From positions 1 to 55,085 of IMG/VR virus record IMGVR_UViG_3300021185_000718: a DNA stretch of 55,085 nt. One strand, given 5' to 3'. The DNA comes from a virus. This document shows positions 7,947 to 15,975 of this stretch, one piece after another. The number at the start of each line of letters is the position of its first letter. The stretch's first letter is position 1. The position numbers and the translations under genes were made by a program. The notes below the pieces were generated by a model. That model ran no database searches, was not told the DNA's origin, and worked only from the letters and a program-made list of their open reading frames with translations.

Positions 7947-8180
7947 CTAGTGGATGGCTACACTTACCATCGGTTGTTTAATTAAATCTTCTGTTGCATC
8001 ATTAGGGTCTACTCCAAAATATTTGTTGCATATTACAACAATAGAGTGTGGAACATCTTCATCTTCAAATCCGGGTGGAATATATAGTCCACGTAAACTT
8101 CCGTCATTTGCAATAATCAATCCCCAGTCGTCATCGGCCCATTCTACAGTTCTATCCTCATACTTGTATTCGTTTGACAT
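7947..8180 (-). CDS. Hypothetical acidic protein
   Basis: The 77-aa protein is started at ATG 8180, which has a strong AGGAGAGAGG ribosome site; the further-upstream in-frame start lacks one. The sequence is acidic with YKYEDRTVEWADDDWG and IPPGFEDEDVPHS. The promoter at 8209-8237 precedes it. Not recognised. Confidence 0.65.
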   Translation of the reverse strand: MSNEYKYEDRTVEWADDDWGLIIANDGSLRGLYIPPGFEDEDVPHSIVVICNKYFGVDPNDATEDLIKQPMVSVAIH

Positions 8181-8208
8181 ACCTCTCTCCTGATCTAACA
8201 TTATATTA

Positions 8209-8237
8209 ATAATACAAGAGTTCAAGTTAATTGTCAA
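8209..8237 (-). promoter_or_regulatory. Sigma70-type promoter before the 8180 gene
   Basis: TTGACA (8232-8237), 17-nt spacer, TATTAT (8209-8214). Confidence 0.75.
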
Positions 8238-8923
8238 CCTATCTTTACGTAATTGAGTATAGTCTCAGGCAGTTTGGTAACATAGTGCTGACCATGTCTT
8301 TTAACCTTACCGCTGATTTTGAAAGTGCTTCCTTTAATGGGAAGTTCATTAGTTTGATCGAAATTCTTGAAAAAACTAATTAAGTCACCTTCAATATGTC
8401 CATTCAAAACGTAACAAGAAAACTTGTCAACAAACTTTATTCCTTGTAGGGTAAAGTTACCTTCAACTCTACTCCCAATAGTACTTATCAATTTTGACTC
8501 ACCAAAGTTTGTCTTAAGATCCTTTTTATGTTCTTTTCGTTCACGAGATTCAAAATAAACTTTAGGTACAACAGATAATAAACCAATATTCTGTGTAGTT
8601 GATGTAGTGCTTGAAATACTTGACATTATGTTTTGCATGAAATCGTTTAGTGTTCCTCCGATAATAGCAAGTGCATTATCTTTGTGCAACCATTCTACAC
8701 TTTCTTTTGCGTTTGAATAATCTTCGTCAGTAATAGTAATATAAGAAAAGTCATTAGGGCCATTAGACTCTAATTGAAACTTCACTGCTTCTTTATTACT
8801 AAACAATGTAGGAGTGTCTTCTGAAAACCTACGTGTGTCTTTATAGTATCCGCCATTAACTCTGTGTACTGCGAATGCTACTGCTAATATTTCGTGTGTT
8901 AAGTATTCGTTTGCCTGTGCCAT
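8234..8923 (-). CDS. Hypothetical phage protein
   Basis: The 229-aa protein has a helical N-terminal half and a beta-rich C-terminal half (VEGNFTLQGIKFVDKFSCYVLNG, TFKISGKVKRHGQHYVTKLPE) that could be an OB-like barrel. I do not recognise a family. It is the first gene after the promoter at 8952-8980 and may be expressed early. Confidence 0.65.
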   Translation of the reverse strand: MAQANEYLTHEILAVAFAVHRVNGGYYKDTRRFSEDTPTLFSNKEAVKFQLESNGPNDFSYITITDEDYSNAKESVEWLHKDNALAIIGGTLNDFMQNIMSSISSTTSTTQNIGLLSVVPKVYFESRERKEHKKDLKTNFGESKLISTIGSRVEGNFTLQGIKFVDKFSCYVLNGHIEGDLISFFKNFDQTNELPIKGSTFKISGKVKRHGQHYVTKLPETILNYVKIG

Positions 8924-8951
8924 AAGTTGCCTTTTGCCTAATTATGTTAAT

Positions 8952-8980
8952 ATAATAACATCAAAAACTAAACTTGTCAA
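8952..8980 (-). promoter_or_regulatory. Sigma70-type promoter for the 8923 gene
   Basis: TTGACA (8975-8980), 17-nt spacer, TATTAT (8952-8957). Confidence 0.75.
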
Positions 8981-8981
8981 C

Positions 8982-9545
8982 CTATAATATTTCGTCGGCT
9001 ATACCAAGATCAACCAATTGTTTGGCTGTGTAGTATTGATCACTTGGATTTTTGATGAATTTGGTGTTTACTTCTTGGATAGTCATACCCGTTGCTTCAC
9101 GTAGTATTTGCATACATCTCATTTCACAGTTTTTATTCTCTTTCATCTGTGCTTTCATATCATGCATTTTGGCATCCATGTTGTCGCTGTGTTGATGATT
9201 CATTATACCTGTGTTCTTACCAATCCAACGATATCCTTTTGTACCACTTGCAAATAGCATAAATCCTGCACTCATAATAGCACCTACGCCTACTGTGCTT
9301 ATGTTGTGATAGCTATTCTTCATTACGTCAATAAGAGCAAACATCTCATAGAGATCTCCGCCTGTAGTGTTAATATAAAGTTCAAGTGTTCTTTTGGGCT
9401 TTTTTGTTAGGTTAGCACTAAGGATCCATTTAATTGTTTCACCTACATTTTCACCTGTAAGTTCTCCATTCAGATAGTGTATGTCGTTATCTAATAACGA
9501 TCGTTCTACTGCATCTGAGCTATTCCAATTATCGTATTTAGGCAT
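8982..9545 (-). CDS. ClpP-like serine protease
   Basis: The 187-aa protein has the ClpP/crotonase fold signature: INTTGGDLYEMFALIDVM, then GVGAIMSAGFMLFASGTKGYR with Ser92, IMNHQHSD with His117, and SDQYYTAKQLVDLGIADEIL with Asp169, so the Ser-His-Asp triad is complete. The length matches ClpP (about 195 aa). Phage homologs may act as prohead proteases or as regulatory peptidases. With clpS at 15050 and a tmRNA at 24.4 kb, a role in redirecting host Clp proteolysis is plausible. A TATAAATA motif lies 16-23 nt upstream of the start. Confidence 0.88.
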   Translation of the reverse strand: MPKYDNWNSSDAVERSLLDNDIHYLNGELTGENVGETIKWILSANLTKKPKRTLELYINTTGGDLYEMFALIDVMKNSYHNISTVGVGAIMSAGFMLFASGTKGYRWIGKNTGIMNHQHSDNMDAKMHDMKAQMKENKNCEMRCMQILREATGMTIQEVNTKFIKNPSDQYYTAKQLVDLGIADEIL

Positions 9546-9560
9546 AATTTATTATATACG

Positions 9561-9568
9561 TATTTATA
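9561..9568 (-). promoter_or_regulatory. Late promoter for the ClpP-like gene
   Basis: Exact T4 late octamer TATAAATA on the minus strand, 16 nt before ATG 9545, in the short gap between two genes. Confidence 0.7.
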
Positions 9569-10040
9569 CCTGAGTCCATTGCAAGTGGCCTAGGTTTCTA
9601 CTTTCAGCCCATCTTACAAATAACCCAACTTCTCTGCCATGTGCATCAATTTCCCATGGTAGGTCAAAATAGTGGTATTTTGTACGGTTGTAACGCTTAC
9701 CCTTCCAATTTACTATATCAGTATCAGATTGTAAATCACGCATTTCGCCTGTAGCAAATTGCTTTACATGTACTAACTCGTGACACAATGTTTCAATAAT
9801 AGTACGTTTATCTTGGGTTGGGTCAATTTCAATAGTGAATTCTTTTGGACGTACATAATCATCTTCCCAAATACAGTTACCGCATTGGCGTGATGCTTCA
9901 AATAGTCCTGGTATAAATTTAACAGTAATATCAAGATTTTCTTGTAGGCGTTTGCTCATTAATAATGAACAGCAGAAATTAACTACATCGATAGCGTATT
10001 CTTTTTCAAAATCCGATGCACCTCTAAGTTTGATTCTCAT
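9564..10040 (-). CDS. Zinc metallopeptidase-like protein (HExxH)
   Basis: About 158 aa from ATG 10040, chosen because it follows GAGAGGAA at correct spacing; an in-frame TTG lies 5 codons upstream. The zincin motif HELVHVKQF (about residue 87) with a downstream WEIDAHGREVGLF helix, where E or H could be the third ligand, suggests a SprT-like or related protease. A CGNC pair and a tyrosine/basic stretch follow no known family that I can name. It has its own TATAAT promoter. Confidence 0.75.
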   Translation of the reverse strand: MRIKLRGASDFEKEYAIDVVNFCCSLLMSKRLQENLDITVKFIPGLFEASRQCGNCIWEDDYVRPKEFTIEIDPTQDKRTIIETLCHELVHVKQFATGEMRDLQSDTDIVNWKGKRYNRTKYHYFDLPWEIDAHGREVGLFVRWAESRNLGHLQWTQV

Positions 10041-10066
10041 ACCTATTCCTCTCAACGTTTGTATAT

Positions 10067-10095
10067 ATTATACACTCGTTAGTAAGTAATGTCAA
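10067..10095 (-). promoter_or_regulatory. Consensus sigma70 promoter for the metallopeptidase gene
   Basis: TTGACA (10090-10095), 17-nt spacer, perfect TATAAT (10067-10072). Confidence 0.8.
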
Positions 10096-10280
10096 CCTTT
10101 TTCGTAAGGGCTTCTATCATGGTATATGTCGCCTGCTAATGCTTGAAGGTTTTCAATATTAGCTTGTATTAGTACTTGGTCTTTTGGTGCCGGGCTTTCA
10201 TACTTTAACTTGTAAAGTTCTTGTGATACTTTGTGCATGGCATCTACTTTTGCACACAAATCGCTAATCTTATGTAACAT
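10092..10280 (-). CDS. Small helical hypothetical protein
   Basis: The 62-aa protein is predicted helical throughout (LCAKVDAMHKVSQELYKLKYE, then QVLIQANIENLQALAGDIYHDR). It has its own promoter at 10334-10362. Function unknown. Confidence 0.6.
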   Translation of the reverse strand: MLHKISDLCAKVDAMHKVSQELYKLKYESPAPKDQVLIQANIENLQALAGDIYHDRSPYEKG

Positions 10281-10329
10281 ACATGTCCTTTCGGTTAGTT
10301 CCTGTTAAAAATACTTATCAACAGTATAT

Positions 10330-10337
10330 AATAAATA
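10330..10337 (+). promoter_or_regulatory. Late promoter for the DUF3307-like gene
   Basis: AATAAATA on the plus strand, upstream of the GGAGG ribosome site (10349-10353). It overlaps the minus-strand promoter 10334-10362, making a compact divergent control region. Confidence 0.6.
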
Positions 10338-10362
10338 TACTATAAACTGGAGGCAAAGTCAA
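10334..10362 (-). promoter_or_regulatory. Sigma70-type promoter for the 10280 gene
   Basis: TTGACT (10357-10362), 17-nt spacer, TATATT (10334-10339). Confidence 0.65.
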
Positions 10363-10363
10363 G

Positions 10364-10726
10364 TTGGAAATTTTTCTATTATTAATGCTCAAACACGCTA
10401 TTGTAGATTTGGGCTTTCAGCCTTTTGGTTTAGGAGCAACCAAATTAAGATATTTTGGTTGGGCGGCACATCAACAACATTATATTCCACATGGTTTACT
10501 AACTATGGTCGCACTTGCAATGACCTTGCAAGGGTCCTTAGAGCTTATTATACTGTTGGGAATACTTGATTACGTACTACACTGGCATACCGACTACATT
10601 AAGACCCATATAAGAGAAAAGATGCAATGGAAGTCAAACCAAAGAGCATTTTGGGTACTGAACATGTTTGATCAGATGGTACACTTCTTTGGATATTATA
10701 TAATTGTTAGATTAGCTATTGGTTAA
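10364..10726 (+). CDS. DUF3307-like membrane protein
   Basis: The 120-aa protein is started at TTG 10364 because GGAGG ends 10 nt before it, while the first ATG (10385) would be too far away. Histidines and aspartates in membrane-embedded helices (LKHAIVDLGFQP, HQQHYIPHG, DYVLHWHTDYIKTHIREK, MFDQMVHFFGYY) follow the pattern of DUF3307, a poorly understood integral membrane family. It is the only plus-strand gene in the first 24 kb; its stop overlaps the converging 10723-12315 gene by 4 nt. Confidence 0.75.
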   Translation: MEIFLLLMLKHAIVDLGFQPFGLGATKLRYFGWAAHQQHYIPHGLLTMVALAMTLQGSLELIILLGILDYVLHWHTDYIKTHIREKMQWKSNQRAFWVLNMFDQMVHFFGYYIIVRLAIG

Positions 10727-12315
10727 GTTTTAATCATTCTACCAAATCCAAAACTCATTGAACCTGGTAATGCCATAGTAGCATAAAACTCTTTGCCCGA
10801 ATCAAATCTAATTTGTCCTTCAAACACTGGTGGATAAATGACAGCCATTTTAGTAAACTTACCTTTATCATCACCTTGCATTTGGAATGAACTTTTAATT
10901 TGAATCATGTTAGAACTTTCAAGTACTGTTTTAAAGAACCTGTTTAACATTTCTGGGTTTTTGTTCATTGCATTCTGTGTTGCTTTTGCAAGAACTGTTG
11001 TCCAATGCCATAGCTTCTTGTACTTGGCATTGTTAATAGATGAATCCTTAGGACGATATGTGTCTGAATTCATATATGAATTGTAGTGTCTTGGTAGTGC
11101 TTTACTAATAGCACCTTCGTCATTCCATGTATTAGGATCGTTAACTAAACCTTTAACTGCTTCTAATTCAGTTTCATTTAAAATTCCAACTGATGCCGCA
11201 AGTTTATAAATTTGATGTTTCTTATCTTTCTCTTTAATGATGTTCATCCAAGAAAGGTATTCTGCAAACTCTTCAAAGAATTTAGGATTAGCCTTTTTAA
11301 GCTGATCTGGTTTGTTGTCAATAGTTTCTGCAATACTAATTGCACTTGCTTTTGCACCACCCTTACCGTCTTTAGCACTAATACCAACTCTAGTTCCTTT
11401 AGGTGATATTAAAAAGCTATCAATAAGTTTCTGTGTTTCGTCTGCAGGGTAATCAACTGTTTTCATTGCACCCCATGTCAACCCTGGCTCTAGTACCTGT
11501 AAAAGATTTTCTTCAGCTTCTTTTACACTACCTGTTACGATGCTAGACCCTTGTGATAACGCAATAGGCCCTGCTATCTCACCAATCTGTACTTCGTAGT
11601 TTCCTTTATAGTCTTTAGTAGCAGGCATTACTTCATCTAAGTTATCAATTATGTCTGCAACAATTTTTCTTTCTTCTGCCGGCACATCATCTGGATACAA
11701 TGTTGATGTTCTAATTGCGTTAGCAACTGCGTCAACTTGCATTGGTCCATTAGTAACACCTAGTCTGTTTGGAAACATTCTAATGTTAGGGTGTGCTTTG
11801 TTTGAGTTCTTTGCTTTAGTTTTAACAATGTCAAAACCTAATGGAGCAATGTTTCTCATAAAATCTGTTTGTTCCCATTTGATGTAATTACTAGTTTTTT
11901 GTTTATAGTATCTTACAAAATGGAGTGTTCCTGAGTCTGTAGTAATTTCAACAACAATAGCCGCAAATGGACCTAATGGTTGTTTGTTTACTTCTTTTAA
12001 GTCTGCTGTTGCTACACCGGCTGTTGCTAAATCGTTTTGGAATTGTTCTGCTGGTGTTTCGCTCTTTGGTCCTACTGCTGAACCGTTTTGTGCATCAGCT
12101 GGATCAGTTGATTGTTGTGCTTCTACTGGAACGTATTGTGCTTGACTAGCCTCTAAAGGAAAGAACCAACTATTAGAAGGGATAAACTTACCACCTTCTT
12201 TAGTACTAAAAGGACTTTCCATTCCTTTGTCGTTAACATCGTCTACTGCACCTTTGATGCCTCTAGTGCTTTCAATGACTGGCTTATTGTATTTTTTAAA
12301 CTCGAAGAATCTCAT
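10723..12315 (-). CDS. Large conserved phage protein, possibly packaged in the head
   Basis: The 530-aa protein is not recognised. The N-terminus MRFFEFKKYNKPVIE|S resembles a T4-type capsid-targeting peptide followed by an [LIV]xE cleavage site, as in the cluster at 40-46 kb. A region near residue 300 (DSFLISPKGTRVGISAKDGKGG) has the D...(S/A)xK spacing of PD-(D/E)XK nucleases, but this is only suggestive. A TATAAATA motif 9-16 nt upstream of ATG points to late expression. A virion-associated role is inferred. Confidence 0.7.
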   Translation of the reverse strand: MRFFEFKKYNKPVIESTRGIKGAVDDVNDKGMESPFSTKEGGKFIPSNSWFFPLEASQAQYVPVEAQQSTDPADAQNGSAVGPKSETPAEQFQNDLATAGVATADLKEVNKQPLGPFAAIVVEITTDSGTLHFVRYYKQKTSNYIKWEQTDFMRNIAPLGFDIVKTKAKNSNKAHPNIRMFPNRLGVTNGPMQVDAVANAIRTSTLYPDDVPAEERKIVADIIDNLDEVMPATKDYKGNYEVQIGEIAGPIALSQGSSIVTGSVKEAEENLLQVLEPGLTWGAMKTVDYPADETQKLIDSFLISPKGTRVGISAKDGKGGAKASAISIAETIDNKPDQLKKANPKFFEEFAEYLSWMNIIKEKDKKHQIYKLAASVGILNETELEAVKGLVNDPNTWNDEGAISKALPRHYNSYMNSDTYRPKDSSINNAKYKKLWHWTTVLAKATQNAMNKNPEMLNRFFKTVLESSNMIQIKSSFQMQGDDKGKFTKMAVIYPPVFEGQIRFDSGKEFYATMALPGSMSFGFGRMIKT

Positions 12316-12323
12316 AACACTAG

Positions 12324-12331
12324 TATTTATA
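12324..12331 (-). promoter_or_regulatory. Late promoter for the 530-aa protein
   Basis: TATAAATA on the minus strand, 9 nt before ATG 12315, leaving almost no 5' leader. Confidence 0.7.
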
Positions 12332-13022
12332 CTATTTTAGGAAACAGAGCATCTGCACAAAACTCATCAACATCAGCTTCAGGTAATCCTAAAGACTTCA
12401 TTGTACGTGGCGTATGTGGGTTTTGTTGCTGGTTATGACAGTAATAGTTCTGTGCTCCAGCGGTAAGTTCAATATTAGCATTGCCTGTATACTGAGGAAC
12501 ACTTTCAAACCATGTTCTTAAGTTATCTACTGCTAGGTCGCATATTGCAGTAGCTTCTTCTACTGTGTTTACATTACCAGCGGCAATCATACTTGGACTA
12601 AAAATATTACGAGCCCATTCAGGTAGTTCACGTTTCTTACTTGGAATAAAGTCTGCAACTGCATCTTGATACCAATCAACTAACGGATGGTCTTCTCCAC
12701 CACTACTTGCACTAAAGTCATGGAAAGCACCTGTCATCTTGTTCTTACCTGCAATAACATCAAAGCCGTATATAGGAGCATCGTTAGTTAGTGTAGGAAA
12801 ACAACATACATGCATCATCCATAAGCCTTTGCTATCACGTACATCAACTACATCAATGTGAGCTCTGCGTACATGCGGATTAGCCCATACTTTATTAAGC
12901 CATCCATTCTCTGGTTGGTGAAATTTGTTTAGTGTTTTTTCTTCTTTCTCAACTGCAAACTCATCAAAAATACCAAGTATACGATCCTGTGTTTCAATTA
13001 GTTTATTCCATATTACGCTCAT
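12327..13022 (-). CDS. pcyX: Ferredoxin-dependent bilin reductase, PcyA/PcyX type
   Basis: Expected to reduce biliverdin IXalpha with electrons from ferredoxin. The 231-aa protein follows PcyA through its whole length: RRAHIDVVDV, MMHVCCFP, APIYGFDVIAG, ELPEWARNIFS and NYYCHNQQQNP. Compared with Synechocystis PcyA, His74, His88 and Asp105 correspond to His55, His71 and Asp88 here, while Glu76, which acts in reducing the exo-vinyl group, is replaced by Asp57. Oceanic-virus PcyX enzymes are known to make phycoerythrobilin; this protein is inferred to be one. The start overlaps the halogenase stop by 4 nt, and heme oxygenase is two genes upstream, giving heme -> biliverdin -> bilin. Confidence 0.9.
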   Translation of the reverse strand: MSVIWNKLIETQDRILGIFDEFAVEKEEKTLNKFHQPENGWLNKVWANPHVRRAHIDVVDVRDSKGLWMMHVCCFPTLTNDAPIYGFDVIAGKNKMTGAFHDFSASSGGEDHPLVDWYQDAVADFIPSKKRELPEWARNIFSPSMIAAGNVNTVEEATAICDLAVDNLRTWFESVPQYTGNANIELTAGAQNYYCHNQQQNPHTPRTMKSLGLPEADVDEFCADALFPKIV

Positions 13023-14512
13023 CTATTACTCCACTCTCTGTTAGATATACCTGGCATTGATTCCCTTAATTCAACTTCGTGCATACTTTTAATTATGTCA
13101 ATTGCGTTTTGTTTTTTAATTTTTGGTGTTGCTGGATTAATGCCTGTAGCATGTAGCCATAACTTCCAGTTAGTTTCTGCAAATATTTCCGTGTTACGTG
13201 GAAAGAACTGCGATTCGTCTAGTGTTGGGGTATACGTTCTTGCATACCCTGTTGCCAATTCTTCTAGCTTAGGTGTTTCTTTAAAGTTTTCGTAAACGTG
13301 TTTCCAAAACTTACCTTGTCTTGGATTATTAAAGTAGTGCAATGCTACAAAGTTCATGCTATCTTCGTATACTGTTTCAATGTCGTTATTATAACCATCT
13401 ACATCTTCTTGTGTAAAATGTCCTTTTTGTAAACATCTAAGTCCAGTAGCACCAATGATTAGTAATGCAAGTCCTGTACTTTCTAATGGCTCAATAAATC
13501 CACTAGCAAGTCCTACACTAAAACAATTACCTCTCCAATTCTTTCTATTATACTTAGGCTCAAACGGTATGTGGTTAAACTTACCTGTACGTAGTCTATG
13601 TTCTCCCCAATGTTGTACAAAGTGATCTTCTGCTTCTTGTTTAGTTGTTAGGTCACTGTTGTAACATAGCCCACTACCTATTCTATCTCTAACAGGAGTT
13701 TTCCATATCCAACCTAGGTCAGTTGCTTGTGCAGTAACATAAGGTACTTGTGGTTCGTCATCTGTTTCGTAATCAATTTGACTTGCAACCGCGGCATTAG
13801 TAAACAGCATATGACTTCTGTCAACCCAGTCTGCACCTGGTATTGCGTTTGATAATAGTTTCTTAAATCCTGTACAGTCAACAAAGAAGTCAGCAACAAG
13901 TTCTTGTCCATCTTCTAATATAACTTTTTCAACTTGACATTTATTAATTACAGGCTTACTAATATGTTTTTTAATGTGTGTTAGTTTAGTATACTTTTTG
14001 TTTAGATATTCTGATAAGAAGTTTGCAAGTTTGATAGCATCTAAATGATATCCTACATGAGCGTTGCCGCCTTTAACACTTGTGTTCTCTGGAACAACGT
14101 TGTTTGTAATACAAGTGTTGTACCATGACATGTACGTTTCCATATCAGTTTGTGTAGCACCAGCATCAAGAGCTAAGTTTACAATGTCGCCCATGTGTCC
14201 TTCGTCACTAGTACCTACTGGAAAATAAAACGGTTGCCAAATATTTGTATTGTCGCCTTTCCAATTAGGAAAGTATGTTCCGCATTTAATAGTTGCGTCT
14301 GATGCCTTGGTCCATAACTCCATTGGAATACCACAGTCTTTTAAGTAATGGTCAAAGCCTAGTATAGTTGCTTCACCTACTCCTACTGTCGGAATGTTAG
14401 GACTTTCTACAAGGGTAACGTTTACGTTGGGTAAGTTATATAAAGCATAAGCGGCTGTCATCCAACCTGCTGTGCCACCTCCAACAATACAAATACTTGA
14501 TACGTTAGTCAT
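13019..14512 (-). CDS. Flavin-dependent (tryptophan-type) halogenase
   Basis: Uses FADH2, oxygen and halide to halogenate an aromatic substrate. The 497-aa protein has GGGTAGW (11-17) for FAD, the VGVGEAT segment near 43-49, the catalytic lysine in ATIKCGTYFPNW (Lys76, equivalent to PrnA Lys79), and WIWKTP (268-273) in place of the WxWxIP signature. The C-terminal FVALHYFNNPRQGKFW is also typical. A related viral halogenase (VirX1, cyanophage) is known. Its place between heme oxygenase and bilin reductase, with 4- and 8-nt overlaps, raises the possibility of a tetrapyrrole or indole substrate; this is speculation. Confidence 0.92.
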   Translation of the reverse strand: MTNVSSICIVGGGTAGWMTAAYALYNLPNVNVTLVESPNIPTVGVGEATILGFDHYLKDCGIPMELWTKASDATIKCGTYFPNWKGDNTNIWQPFYFPVGTSDEGHMGDIVNLALDAGATQTDMETYMSWYNTCITNNVVPENTSVKGGNAHVGYHLDAIKLANFLSEYLNKKYTKLTHIKKHISKPVINKCQVEKVILEDGQELVADFFVDCTGFKKLLSNAIPGADWVDRSHMLFTNAAVASQIDYETDDEPQVPYVTAQATDLGWIWKTPVRDRIGSGLCYNSDLTTKQEAEDHFVQHWGEHRLRTGKFNHIPFEPKYNRKNWRGNCFSVGLASGFIEPLESTGLALLIIGATGLRCLQKGHFTQEDVDGYNNDIETVYEDSMNFVALHYFNNPRQGKFWKHVYENFKETPKLEELATGYARTYTPTLDESQFFPRNTEIFAETNWKLWLHATGINPATPKIKKQNAIDIIKSMHEVELRESMPGISNREWSNR

Positions 14513-15053
14513 TGCGTTCGTGTTCCATCATTTCCTTAAATGCCTTAGTTGCAAAGTCAAAACATATTTTAGCTTCGTCAGCCAAATCGTCGTGTATCTT
14601 TGCTCTAATCTTTGTTTTAAGGTCGTTGACTTCTCCATCGAACTCGTACATAGTTCCTTTGCCAGGAACTTTCTTCTTAATCATTTGACCACCACTTAGG
14701 TCGCCCATATGCCTAACATACAAGTGAGCCATAATTTTTTCTTTATCGTCTTTAATAGACATAATGTGATCGGTGTATTCTTTTGTTACGTTTAATAACG
14801 TTGGCGTATTATCTTTATCTTCCCATAGTTCTTCATAGTCTGCAAAGATACGAGGTGCTCTACGCACTTCAGGAATGTCGTCGAACAATCCATGTGTCAT
14901 AGCAATTACTTCTAATAGGTTATAACACGGGTGTTGATTGAATAAAAATGTAGCATAAGTCTCAGGGCTAATGTCTCCGCCCATTAAGACTTTTACAAAT
15001 TCTTGTCTTTCTGCGTTCTTATGATGTTCCCAAGTAAGGTCTTTTAAGCTCAT
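14505..15053 (-). CDS. ho1: Heme oxygenase
   Basis: Opens heme to biliverdin, CO and iron using reduced ferredoxin. The 182-aa protein has the proximal heme ligand in LTWEHHKNAER (His10 or His11), YATFLFNQHPCYNLLE, and the distal-helix HLYVRHMGDLSGGQ (110-123), a hallmark of the family. It is shorter than cyanobacterial HO1 (about 240 aa), as phage versions often are. It overlaps clpS by 4 nt and the halogenase by 8 nt, so the four genes must be co-translated from one message. Released iron could feed the many iron enzymes encoded nearby (inference). Confidence 0.93.
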   Translation of the reverse strand: MSLKDLTWEHHKNAERQEFVKVLMGGDISPETYATFLFNQHPCYNLLEVIAMTHGLFDDIPEVRRAPRIFADYEELWEDKDNTPTLLNVTKEYTDHIMSIKDDKEKIMAHLYVRHMGDLSGGQMIKKKVPGKGTMYEFDGEVNDLKTKIRAKIHDDLADEAKICFDFATKAFKEMMEHERND

Positions 15054-15361
15054 TCTTGCTCCACTTTGATTTGTAATGGAAATCCATGACTTCTACTCAA
15101 AGTGGTTGCTTCTACGGCTTTCTGTTCTGCTATTTCAAAGTTGTAAATACCAACTACAGACGAGCCTTGCTCGTGTATCTCCATAGTTATATCTCTAGCA
15201 GTATCTGGCGAATGCCTAAAAATTCCAGTAAGTATCTCAATCACGAAATCCATTGGGGTTGCGTTATCATTGAGGAAGATTACTTTATACATATTTGGTT
15301 CAGTAACCTTAATCTTGATCTTTTCGTCTATTTCTACGTCCATACTATTACTTATCATCAT
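15050..15361 (-). CDS. clpS: ClpS-like N-end rule adaptor
   Basis: Delivers proteins with bulky hydrophobic N-termini to ClpAP. The 103-aa protein has the core YKVIFLNDNATPMDFVIEIL, followed by FRHSPDTARDITMEIHEQGSSVVGIYNFEIAEQKAVEA, matching ClpS in order and length. It begins the pigment operon. It may redirect host ClpAP, or partner with the ClpP-like protein at 8982. No promoter is evident between it and the hairpin at 15384-15405, so it may depend on read-through from hsp20. Confidence 0.9.
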   Translation of the reverse strand: MMISNSMDVEIDEKIKIKVTEPNMYKVIFLNDNATPMDFVIEILTGIFRHSPDTARDITMEIHEQGSSVVGIYNFEIAEQKAVEATTLSRSHGFPLQIKVEQE

Positions 15362-15383
15362 GTTTGCTCCGTTGGTAGTAATT

Positions 15384-15405
15384 AGGGGGAAGTTGCCCTC
15401 CCCCT
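15384..15405 (-). terminator. Hairpin between hsp20 and clpS
   Basis: A 7-bp G/C-rich inverted repeat (15384-15390 with 15399-15405), but with no T-run on the minus strand. It may act as a partial terminator or RNA-stability element separating hsp20 from the downstream pigment operon. Confidence 0.5.
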
Positions 15406-15413
15406 AGACTTGA

Positions 15414-15872
15414 TTACTTACTGTCGATAACTGAATTATCTACAATCTTAATCTTCTTTGGTTGTAGTTCTTCTGGTACATTACGTTTTAAGTGTACATT
15501 AAGCATACCTAGTTCAAGGCCTGCACTTTCTACTTCAACGTGGTCAGCAAGTGTGAACTCTCTACGGAAGTTGCGTCCGCCAATACCCTTGTGTAGGTAA
15601 TTAACTTCGTCATCTCCTTTAGGAGCAGTCCCTTCAATACGTAACATCTTTCCATCTTTTTCGATTTCTAAGTTGTCCATGCCAAATCCTGCAACTGCTA
15701 ATGAGATCATATACTCATCTTCGTTGATTTGTGCAATGTTGTATGGGGGATAACCATTTCCGTTAGGGCTATTAGCAAACTGTCTTTCAAGTTCGGTAAA
15801 CATTTGGTCGAAGCCAATTGTTGCTCTGTGGAAGTGTGGTAGGTCTAGAGTTGTTAGTCTTTGTCTTGTCAT
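15414..15872 (-). CDS. Hsp20/alpha-crystallin small heat-shock protein
   Basis: The 152-aa protein starts at ATG 15872, behind an AAGGAGA site. The IbpA-like N-terminus (LPHFHRATIGFDQMF) and the alpha-crystallin domain (NIAQINEDEYMISLAVAGF, GGRNFRREFTLADHVEVESAGLELGMLNV) are clear. Such proteins are common in T4-like marine phages, where they are thought to aid virion assembly. The late promoter at 15962-15969 precedes it. Confidence 0.92.
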   Translation of the reverse strand: MTRQRLTTLDLPHFHRATIGFDQMFTELERQFANSPNGNGYPPYNIAQINEDEYMISLAVAGFGMDNLEIEKDGKMLRIEGTAPKGDDEVNYLHKGIGGRNFRREFTLADHVEVESAGLELGMLNVHLKRNVPEELQPKKIKIVDNSVIDSK

Positions 15873-15961
15873 TTTGTTTCTCCTTATAATAAGCAAGATT
15901 TATATTACGATGTTCCTTTTGGACACATCATGTACATTGAGCTCTTCTCTTTGTACACATT

Positions 15962-15969
15962 TATTTATC
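15962..15969 (-). promoter_or_regulatory. Late promoter for hsp20 and possibly the pigment operon
   Basis: GATAAATA on the minus strand about 90 nt before the hsp20 start. No sigma70 promoter is visible between here and the end of the bilin reductase gene, so the whole clpS-ho-halogenase-pcyX set may be late. Confidence 0.6.
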
Positions 15970-15975
15970 TCGGAT

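Noticed and set aside
12327-13022. Bilin reductase as a PebS-type enzyme
   Set aside because: Motif spacing and the NYYCHNQQQ segment follow PcyA rather than PebS; PcyX-like is the better reading, though product testing is needed.
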